The translations under genes were made by a program, and so were the position numbers. This document shows positions 35,831 through 46,400 of a stretch of DNA of 64,000 nt, piece after piece. This DNA comes from Ptychodera flava (taxonomy: Eukaryota > Hemichordata > Enteropneusta > Ptychoderidae), in assembly GCF_041260155.1 (NCBI RefSeq), contig NC_091932.1:5789501-5853500 (forward strand), read 5' to 3'. Numbering within the stretch: position 1 is the stretch's first letter; the number at the start of each line of letters is the position of its first letter. Under the pieces are notes generated by a model. The model was not told the origin of the DNA. It made no database searches and was given only the letters and a program-made list of their open reading frames with translations.

Positions 35831-37228
35831 TTTGTGTAATGATAATTAAGTTACATGTCAACAACGACGACGACAACAACGAAGAAGACGACGACGACGA
35901 TAGAAATCATGCCGCATATACGCAGAGGGTAATGTTTCCTCAGCTTTAATCTTGTCTGTTCGTAGGGAGCATAGTCCGGAAGAAACATCGCCCTCAGCTG
36001 TTTTAGGACAGGGTGACGTGCGGAATGGTGTTTGTCAAGGTGATTCAATTTATACATCGCTAAGATTGGACGAAATATCACCAAGTCATTATGAAAAGTT
36101 GAAGAAAGAAGGCAAAATTTAGAGCAGCATTAGCTATTGTAATTCTTGATGTGTTTTCTTCACTTATCTTCAGATTGTAAAATATTGCTTTTTCATTTGT
36201 ACTTCGATAATCACGTCGAAATAGAAACATTCAACTCGTAAATACTGTCTGCATATAAAGTAACAAATGGTATTGATGACGATAGAATTTTGGTCCATTT
36301 TCCTTTTGTAGAAAATATGTAAAGTGTGTTGAAAAGACAGAATGTAAATCTAAATGTATATTTATCACGCGTAAACTACTACGATGCTCCTCTTGTTCAG
36401 AGAGTATGGTTGTAAAATGGCATTTTTTATGATGCTAAAACATGAATCATCTGTTCATTTTAAGTGGAACAGCTTTCAGCATAGATGTTTATGTGAAAGA
36501 CCGAGAGAACAAAACTCAAATGTCAAGAAAAAAGGTCAGAATTCGATTTCCATTTTCAGTATTTGGCTACGGCATTTAAATGCCAGCCTGTTCTTGCCAA
36601 AAATTAAAAGATAAATTCAAATTTTGCGAGTATTGCGACCAAGACCCAAAAAGAGACGGTACTTGGTGTAATAATGTTTTGCATTTCTGCTTGTGAGTTG
36701 TTGAGTATGGTTGATAGTGCACCATGGCAGAATTTGTTGTAATCTGATTTTCCTGATTACTGCTTTACTATACAGTAAAATTATGTTTAGCATATGAGTG
36801 TTAACAATTTATTCTTCATCAAACACGCCGTAGTTCGTTGTACATTTTTTGACTCTGTCATTATAATTGTTTATTTTGGAAAGTTTCCGGTGGAAGATAT
36901 GTGTATATAAAATATGTTTGATGCTGCGATCATCTTTTAAAGTTTCATATGAGTAGCAAATTCAGTATTTCGCCATTCTGGAAATTTCAGAAATGAAATT
37001 AATCAAGTAACTGAAATGAATGTCTGTTTGAAAATATTTGTGACCAAAAATAAGTTAAACTTGTGGTCAAGTTCTGAGTTCATAACACTTACCACATCGT
37101 TCATTTCAATAATGTTTTACCGAGGTCACGTTGCTGCCATATATATGCGTCATACAGTGTGGTAAAACTATTTGTGCAAGAAAATTGGTAAAAGTAATGC
37201 ATATTGATATATGACTTCATTTATGAAG

Positions 37229-37234
37229 AATAAA
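37229..37234 (+). terminator. Candidate polyadenylation signal of copy C
   Basis: AATAAA aligned with the signals of copies A and B. Confidence 0.4.
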
Positions 37235-39181
37235 ATTACCTTCAAGAGGAAAACGATTGTTAGAGCAAAGTATCTGTCAGTTTAATCATATTGATATTGG
37301 TGATTATTCTATATTTCGAAAAGCTCCCGACTAGCTAGCTGTAGGAAATACGTTTTATGGTTAGTAATGATAAAAGCATGAATTTCCGAATTTACAGACA
37401 CGCCTAATTGTATCAGGAACTTAACAGGACGCAGAACGCTTTTCGATGATAAAGAGTAACCAGCCATTGCGTCATTTATCCATCGGATTAGAGCTAGGAG
37501 AATGTATCCGGTAGCCGTGATTTCATCGTCCAGTTATTCGGCTCTATACCGGATGTATTAACATCTATATAAAATTTCGTTGGACATGTCTTTGGTCGAG
37601 ATATTGCAGGAATGGGACACCTAACATTCTGGCATTGCTAGATACAGCACATATATATACAACTCAATGTGTGGTAGATGTAAGCAGACAATTTCCAACT
37701 AACGGGTAAAGTGATATACCAACGACCTAACTGGAACCCAAAGTACGCCCTCTCGTCTTCCTTGATCAAAACGTCGTAATGGTCGCCTTTGTCATCTCAC
37801 TTAAATTGGTATTCCTCTTGTTTCATATACCTAGAAACCTCAATTAATTTATCTATATTTGAAAGACATATCGACAATAAATAGATTCAGAAACCGTCTA
37901 CGTATGCACATGCGTGGTTTTGGTTCTACTGCAATTGGCACATTTAAGTAAGCTCTGCAACCTCACCACAGACAGAAATGGCGTCAGTTTGGATTCTGCT
38001 AGCGATTGTTTGTAATATAAATGCTGCTAATATTTTGCACGAGGGATTTCTAGCAAGTTATTTGTTTCTGGCGATGAGGTAACAGCGTAAAGGCATCTCT
38101 TGCATGTACCCCAAAATAAATGACAAATTATGAAACAAAAACTTTTTTGCTAAACCTATCCATAATTTGAGTTGGATAATTTGAAGCTACCGACAATATT
38201 TGCTACATTTCTCTTCATGGTTGTGTATTTCTGCAGTGACAAACTCTTATGGATTTCGAAATGACTACAGTGACGGTCACGCTTCGTGATTGCCTTTGCG
38301 ACATCGTCAAAGCCGATATGTGGTAGGCTTTCGAAGGGCGCCCTCTTGATGCACCCACGAATACAACTTTCTCGGAGGAAAGTAGACTTGCTTCAAGTCG
38401 GTTAATTTCTAAAAAAATCTTTTGTAATAGTTTCTCGTGTGATCTCCTATTTCATACAAACCTATTTGGAATTTGGCAGCCAAGGCCAGGTTTCCTTGCG
38501 ATTAATTGAACGCGTTACCTTTGAGTCTGCGCAGTATAGTGAGTTAGTTTCTGCCGGATTCTGTGATTCCGGGAGAAACTCCTGTATAGCGTTCACCCCA
38601 CTCGTTGCGGTCACCCCACTCACGCGTTTCTTATGAAAACAGAACACAAATCATCGCGTTCACCCCACTCAAACATTCACAAATCATAGACTTGAACCAA
38701 GTCTAGGAGGGGAGGTACCCAGGGTCAGTTTCCCAGACGTGGGGCGTGAACTGAAAGATAATCAAAATATAATATGTAAACGATAATTTTTTCTGGAGGG
38801 CGCCCATAATATGGCGAGGCTGTGTGGGATCTTGGATAGGCTGACCGTGGTCAGGGCTACTGTAAACTAAATGTAAAGTGATAGAAAAATCATGCTGGTA
38901 CTAAATAGTTGGAGTTCGTGTTTTTCAAATTCGTGTTCTTCAAAATTCTTGTTCTTCAAAGTCATTGCAACTGTTTTATTTTTTTTTGCCGGGGATATAA
39001 AAACGTACCCCAATAGAGTACATTTCTGCTCTTGGCGGACATCAGTGACGATGTGGGCGATGGTGCATTACAGATCCGTTTGTACCACAGCTCCTCCACG
39101 TTGTACCAGAGACTAAAGGGGCAGATGCCCAGTAAAATTTTTGGAAAATTAGATGCTAACGATATGCAGGTTATATTATAT

Positions 39182-39676
39182 ATTATAGCCCAAACATGGG
39201 ACTATGTGCCCGAGGGTAGGTGACTATTTGCCCGACGTAAGGAGGGCAAATGGTCTCCTGCCCCGAGGGTACATAGTCCCTTGTTTGGGCTATAATGTTT
39301 TTATTACATGTCTCTCTTACTCAGTTTGCACCAAAAATATTTACGTTTATTGGCAAATTATAGTCAAATGCTTTATTTTCATTTTAGACGAAAAACGGTT
39401 AAAAATAGAACGATTTTCATCATCGAATGGCGCATTGATATATTTAAACTACTGTTATGCGGTTTATCAATATTTTTATGCGAAATTTTCCAAAAAACGG
39501 ATGATTTCTGTGCAAAACATGAAATTTCAAGACTTTTATATCCAAAAGTTTTCAAGCTGAAAATAGTTCCGGTTCACTTTCAGTCTAGAGATGACTATGC
39601 GGCCCGCGACGTCATCGGCGAGTACCATTGAATCCTATGGAGCGCGCGACGTTCGATATACGAGGCATGTAATAAA
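39182..39676. mobile_element. Compound inverted-repeat insertion upstream of copy D
   Basis: The spacer of copy C is continuous at the aligned site (about 23067). Here it is split by a foldback (39182-39296; arms attatagcccaaaca... and ...tgtttgggctataat, about 50 bp each). An inverted pair follows, tttattacatgtctc at 39300-39314 and gaggcatgtaataaa at 39662-39676. No transposase is recognised. It is probably a non-autonomous DNA transposon or two nested ones. Confidence 0.6.
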
Positions 39677-41346
39677 TTTATGTACAAACTATGATGAAGC
39701 ACAGAAGAACAGGTTCTGCCCTGCCCCTCGCAATCTACGAGCCTAATACAAGTATTTTGACTGAACACAACATACGGTCACAACGCCAAACAGAAACATG
39801 CGAAAGTGCAGATTAATTCACAAGCACACTTTTTACATTTTCCTCACACAATCCCAAATGGAATTACATTACATCCGGAACAGTAGTACCAAATTCAAGA
39901 TTTGCGTGTGTGAGCTTCCGCTTGTAGCAGTCCATTGCGAGTGCATGTGATGGTACACATTTTACTGAATGGACTCGGCTGCCAATGCTTTCGGACAGAG
40001 CGCATGCCTACCAGTGGCAGTATACGAAGAAGATGTGTGTCGGCAACCGCAAAAATGGAAATGTGGTTATTATTTTTTAAGCAAAATCGAGCAGCGTGTT
40101 TGCCAAACGTAGCAAGTATTGGACTCAGTTTTATTTCTTTCATCTAATAGACATAATCTATCGTTATTCACCCTTGATACTATCGCGCGTAAAGTTTGAA
40201 ACTTAGAGACGATCTCTTCTTCTTCCTTGATTCCAAAGAGCTGTACTAACAGTCTCCTGTTGGCTCTGTCAAAATCATTCGACTCGAATTTCGCCAAAAT
40301 CACTCTATAATTGATGTCGTAACTTTGGGTGTGCTGCAACCATTGCCCAGTCTACCAATTGCAAGGCTTAAGCGTGAGGTCAGGGACAATGTGTGTGAGG
40401 TGAATTAATTTTTTTCTAGGGCGTCATCTACTGACGCAGTTTCTGTTTACTTATGCAGCTTTTTTCGTTTATTTGTGTCTTTCGTGTCTCCAACTTGTCA
40501 CCCCGGTTTGCCTATTACAAGGGAAAGAATGGTCACGTGTTGCTTCCATTAATATCAAGACGAATTTACATAATTCTCATGGATAACGCTCAAGATGCGA
40601 TTTCAAATACAAATCAGTAAACATAAGGTCCAAGGCACATTTAATATGTAAATGATACCCCACTATTTCGATATTAAATTTTACCCACACACTATGGTGT
40701 ATCCCAAAAGTAATTAATACATAGCAATGAGATATAGGTTGTACGAACAGAAGAACGCAACATGTACCCTGACAGCAAGAATAACTGAATGCGTTAAAAA
40801 TTCGACTATTTGTACAAAAGCGTTAACGTACAGCAGTATCTAACCGTCCAAGCGACATGTGATGAAATGCTTGAAGAGTATTTCGTAGCTAGATAAAATG
40901 TAATATTCATAATTTGCTGCTATTTTTAGGTTGTTGCATCATCAAGAGAGAGAATAATGATATACAAGACTTTGATTACGTGTATTAACAGTATTATTAA
41001 TTCATCTTATTATCTCAACCGGAAGTAGAAACATATGTATAATCATCTTTCAGTCGTCAGCATTATATACTGCTGATACGTTCGTTCCATTGTACAATGA
41101 TATTGTCGATGTAACATTCATTTTAGCGGAATAAGTGGACAACAACCCTTTACTTTTTATGAGAACTTTTTGCATAGGGGCGCCCCCTCACGACCGTATT
41201 GTCAAACTCTGAAAATACACCATGACCCTTGACATTATTTAACACTTGTTGGTATTATTTGGTATACTTCAGTATTCACATTCAGACCTAAGTTTGCCTT
41301 CAGTATCCAAGACAAGACAAATCATGTGCTACATTTACTAGGTCAC

Positions 41347-41631
41347 AATAGACGATGTTCCGCTGATTGCGAGATCTCGCGAGACTTTAATACATGCCCG
41401 TAGAAACATGATTCCAGCTTAGTAATACAAGTCAAACTTTGTATGGAACTAGAAAAAGTGCAGAACTGAGCAGAGATTGCAACTTCATATATTTATGCAG
41501 TGTTAAACGTAATTAGCGACTTGTCCTGTTTTACGCAATTTGTCCTGTGTTGCGAGAACACGTCCACTGCGAACCACATATTCTCGCGATATCTCGGAAT
41601 ATCTCGCGCGGTTCGGAACATGGTCTATTAG
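41347..41631. mobile_element. MITE-like insertion upstream of copy D
   Basis: About 285 bases absent from the C spacer (aligned near 24779). The ends are imperfect inverted repeats: aatagacgatgttccg at the left and cggaacatggtctatt at the right, with tctcgcgag/ctcgcgata blocks just inside. No coding capacity is recognised. Confidence 0.6.
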
Positions 41632-41849
41632 ACTGGCCCCGGTCACTTTTCTTTTCTCGGCAGCAGTTACAACGCATTCACGTACGATCTAGGCAACATT
41701 CTACCACCAAGGCGACAGTCCTCCGATTTATCCTGTTTTGATATGTATATGCCCACAGACTTTTATCACTGGCAGGTCTAGGTCACTACACTAGAACACT
41801 TTGAGTAGGTCTAACCGCTATACCTTACCCTCAACCAGTAGCAATGGTC

Positions 41850-42031
41850 GTTACATAAATATTCATTACTCCTTGTTCCTTCTTGTCTAGTTCAGCTAAT
41901 TAGCATATGAATCCAGACACAACCTACGAACAGAGCAATGTGATAAATCATAGCGAGCACGACTAACATTTGTAGGGGAAAGGAAATTCCCAAATGCTAT
42001 TGCCAGAAAGAAACATAGTTTTTCGGACGTC
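41850..42031 (+). promoter_or_regulatory. 5' leader of copy D with two upstream ORFs
   Basis: Contains taaatattcattactcc, a pyrimidine tract plus AG (gttccttcttgtctag, ending 41890) and gctaattagcatatgaat. ORF 1 is 41907-41966 (19 codons, ending NVINHSEHD). ORF 2 is 41994-42068 (24 codons) and overlaps the main start at 42032 by 37 bases in the +2 frame. The pyrimidine/AG could be the acceptor of a 5' UTR intron, so the promoter may lie further upstream. Confidence 0.5.
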
Positions 42032-42107
42032 ATGGATTTATATTTCTTCTTGTCTTCCGGATTATTGATACTTTTAATTGATTTATTCACACGACAAACC
42101 CACTCAG
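42032..42107 (+). CDS. Copy D exon 1: signal peptide
   Basis: MDLYFFLSSGLLILLIDLFT is a short hydrophobic leader followed by RQTHS; the donor is CACTCAG|gtgagt. The ATG was chosen because it is conserved in B and C and opens the only frame that joins the SRCR exon. Confidence 0.8.
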
Positions 42108-43387
42108 GTGAGTATAGACCCATCTTATAAGAAGTAATATACATACCTGTAAAGGCGTAAATATTCAATATGATCAACAGTACAAAATGGACTATTACCT
42201 GCATTGTGAACGCTCCACATACTGTGCAATGGAGGTGTTCATAACTTTTAAACACTACTATCACATAACACTGTTTTTGTGACATTCTAAGGCTTAGTTA
42301 AGGTCTGTTTTGCAAAAGATACATTTAAAAACAAGAATATCGTATTTTTTGCACATCAACATCTTCTATGTTGAGTCAAGTTTCATCGACGAGGAAAACA
42401 TACAAAAAGCTTCACTTATGAAACGGAATTAAGCTAAATACTATCAAAGGTGGTGACTCAGTCCCTCGCAGGAGCGCGCTGTAATGTGCAAGTAAGCATT
42501 GAGACTGTTGCAGATGATGGTCCTGGAGAGACCGCAGGCAGATGAAAAGTTTCGCCCTGCAGCTTTCTAATCTATTGCTTTTGTGGGTATTTTAATTAAC
42601 AGTATTCTGCATTTCATCTCGGCAAGCTTACCCATATGTTGTGAGCTAGTTTCTAGAGAAGAACTATGTTGTATTGTAATGTTTGCTATTTTGTCCAGTC
42701 GAAATTAGATTAGTTAATGGCAATACACCATTTGAAGGTAGAGTTGAAGTAAGACAAAATGGAAGCACGACTTGGAAATCGATGTGTACTGATAAAGATA
42801 CAGGCTGGAACCTCACAGTAGCTAGAGCTGCTTGCAAACAACTAGGTATGTAGTTATCATAACAGACTTAAACCTTACAGTAAGCAGTAAGTGCTTCATT
42901 CGTAATACTAAAGGTACAGAAAGAGTGCATTTTGATAAAGGCAATAAGTGAGACCGAAAATAGTTCGAAAATAGTTCTTTCCTGGCATAAATGAGGACGC
43001 GATTATAATATCAACTAAAAAGTGTAACGATAAAATGGCCGCTAATACAGTAAGCGTACACGGAAACACTTTCAATGAATCACCGCTGTGGAATTTGAAT
43101 CAATAGTACAGCATTTATTATTCGTCACGCGAGTGGAAATGTGCCATCTTTAGCCGAAAAGAGTGCCTAATTTCTGCGATCATCGCTGAAAGAGACGCCT
43201 TACTATAAGTAAAGCTGTGACTACTTCAACAGAATAACAATGATTGCAGAAGATCGGTACAACGTTGTCATAACAAGTGATAGACCCATAGTATAATGCT
43301 ATGTTTCTAAATCCTTATGTTTGATGGGCATCGAAAAGCAGCACATGTGCAGTAACATACTGTTAAACCGACGAGCTATATTCCCCT

Positions 43388-43461
<74 letters not shown>

Positions 43462-46400
43462 GCTTCAATACAGTAATGTGGCATGATAGAAACTTTGGCG
43501 TTAGCGATCTGAATTACACAGTGTGCGGTGTAAGCTGCAACCCCTTTGCGTCGACGCTGGACGAGTGTGACATTAACTTTGGCGAAAATGGAATGGGGTG
43601 TGACAGTTGTGGGTCGACATTGCATGAGGGTACCGGTGTCACGTGTTATTGTAAGTATTTTGTTTGTTTGTTTTCGGGGTTTTTTGTTTTTTGCGGGGGT
43701 TTTGAACATTTTTTTATTGACAAAGGAAAAAAGCAGTACAGTAGACAATCAAGCAACATTGAGACAAAGACAAGACTGGGAAAACAACAGTTCAATGAGC
43801 AATGTGGTATCCAGAGTCAGCTTTTTATATTTACTTAAAAAGGTCAAGAAATGGTGACCACTTTCCATTATGAGTATCAAGCTGATCTTTGTCTTAACTA
43901 CACATAATTCAATATCATGAATTGTGCTAAATTTTGATCTGTAATCATATTAACGATTTACCAAAGAAACAAAATTCACAATAAGATTATCTGCTGGATC
44001 ACCAAGAATCATACAAAGCTTTGATGGAGTCGAACAGAGATCTAATGATTGACCCATTGCATTATAGTATTTCCCCGTAGGGCTTTCATATGGTTAAAGT
44101 TGTAAACTAAAATGTTCTATTGTCTCTGGTCAAAATTATGACTAATTCAACACAAGTTCGAAGGATATTTTACAGAATTTGTTTACAAAATATTAATGAA
44201 GAAGTTTAAATTGAAACACTTTTGACTTGCCATCAATTGAGACAAAATCAGTCTGTACATCTTATTCCACTCTAAGCTTGGTAGTTCAAGAGATTTTTGC
44301 TCTTTAGATTTTGGTCTAGTTATAATCTTCTTCAGTTGCTGCAACATATCTTTGAATTTGGATTTAGATAAAGATTCAAACAACAATTTTTCATCTTCAT
44401 TACAAATGAAAATTTGATTTGAAACCTGTTCTAATTTTTTTGTGTACGTCAGAAAAACAGAAAATTAAACTCAGCAAACCCATCTATTTCAACTTACTAT
44501 TCAAATTTAAACCTTTCCTTTCAAAATTCCTCCCATCGAATCCTTTGTTTGACCCTTAAATAGGTCCGAAACAAAACGAATTCCAACATCATTGGAGTTT
44601 TTAAAAAAGGTGGATTTTCCGCCTAAAAACATAGTTCCAAATTAACTGGTCTTTATCCCCAGTTATCTGATTGACCTCTTACCATGCATCCAAACACTCA
44701 CCAATAAAGTGTGTACATGTGACTGGCACTGATTTCTTACTGTGTTAAATAACTGTAAGTTTGAGAAATACCTAATATGTACCAATTCCGAGTAAACTTG
44801 TTCTCTGAGCACAGTTCATTTTTTCGCATTACAACATCTCTGTAAATCAATAAAATTACTCCTTATGATCAGTAACTTTATGGAATACTTCCAGGTTCAT
44901 GCCCTTTGTCTTATTGACAACACTGCATGCCGTGTAACGAGTATATATAAAATGTATTCTCGATGATCAATCTAATGACGAAAAGGCTACTCAAATGTTT
45001 CCCTTTCATCACTTGCCTCTACGTTATCTCAATGTCTATACATTTCAGTACACATAATTTCTGTCCTGCGACATGTATCTCAGCATTTCTGTCGGATAAC
45101 ACTACAGTTCAAAAATCTGGCAACCTTAAAGACATGTCAAAAATGTAATGACACTTTAATATAATACACGATAACAGAAAGATACTTAAGATTGCAGCAC
45201 GAGACTTGCTCCTTTATTTGGCCGATGGCCACCTACTTTACGGCCTAACTTCCAAGAATTGTCGCCCAGAGTTACGCTTATGCATGTTTTTAGTTGATAC
45301 AATTTCAAAACTCAAAATAAGCTTATGCAAACCACGATCGTCAAGTTGTCTTATTTTATTCAGAATTAACTGACATCTATGTCCTGATACAAATTTGAAT
45401 AAGCTTTCTTATCTTCCCCTCATAGTCCCAGAAAAAGACTTTCTTGGTCGATATAAAGAGGATAATATCAGGATATTTCCAATACATATGGCATTGCCAA
45501 TACCCAAGTATGATGTCACGATACAAAAATGCATCAAAGAGTGTCGGGATCAAGGAAAGACTATCGCAGTCCTCCCAAGTGCCGATGAGTGTTACTGTGG
45601 TGATGACTCTGTTGATTACTGGCGTTATGGAGAGGCTATTCCAGGATTACCAATACTGCCTGACACACAGGCTGTGAAATACAACACACTGCAGTGTTCT
45701 GGTGATAACGGCACGACAGCTTTCATGCAGGGATGTGGAGGAGATTGGCAGTTAGATGTCTACAACAGTACGTACACAAAACAGTACTAGGAATCTCATT
45801 ATGGATTTTCAGTAACAACTCGATGGTACACTTTACGCATTTCAGTCTTCGAAAACGTGAAAAGAAAATTAATGATGTCACTAAATTGCCCATGAACATA
45901 ATATTGCTTAGACTTAATAAATGGTATATCAACTTTATCACCGACCACTATGTCATAGTTCAGGGCAATTTTCTGAGATTATCGCAACGAAGGGTTAAAT
46001 TTACACTGCTCTAGTTAAAATAATTTTAAAATCTTTGCATTCACAATAAATCTTTCAAGTATATGACATCAGTATAGTTTTCATAGTGTGCCAAATTTAG
46101 CGCTTAATAATGCATATGGGTATCTTTCGATGGTGCTATAAACAAGTCTTTGATTGGCAACGGTCCCTGATTTTGTATCGTTCCTTCACAGCGTCTTTTG
46201 GTGCCTGTGGCGGTGACTACACTGATTCCAGTGGATACATATATTCTCCAAATTTCCCCGGTAACTATACCAACGAACAATCGTGTACTTGGACAATAAC
46301 AGTGGATCCTGGACACATAGTAAAGCTAACCACTCTTATGCTGAGATTACAAGACAATGACATGGTGATTGTGAAGGATGGGATAGAAGACCATAGCTCT

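Larger units (their letters stand above)
25180..36122 (+). pseudogene. Receptor copy C: SRCR-WSC-CUB-stalk-TM-ITAM tail, disabled
   Basis: Exons by homology: signal peptide 25180-25255, SRCR part 1 25833-25979, SRCR part 2 26582-26761, WSC 31554-31889, CUB 32318-32650, stalk 32901-33313, TM about 33455-33542, tail 35966-36122. Lesions: the conserved Trp of KGWNLTVA is a TAG stop (25940-25942), a 5-bp tandem duplication (cacag) near 33055-33060 shifts the stalk and leads to TGA soon after, and the TM acceptor AG is absent as in B. The WSC, CUB and tail exons are intact, and the tail keeps DSIYTSL plus YEKL. SRCR part 1 is a phase 1-1 exon, so skipping it would restore the frame and give a secreted SRCR-half/WSC/CUB protein ending in the stalk. 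That is a possibility only; pseudogene is the simpler reading. Confidence 0.75.
37240..41850. other. Spacer between copies C and D, no gene seen
   Basis: Near-copy of 21150-25040, distinguished mainly by two insertions listed separately (39182-39676 and 41347-41631). No receptor exon is recognised. Confidence 0.6.
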
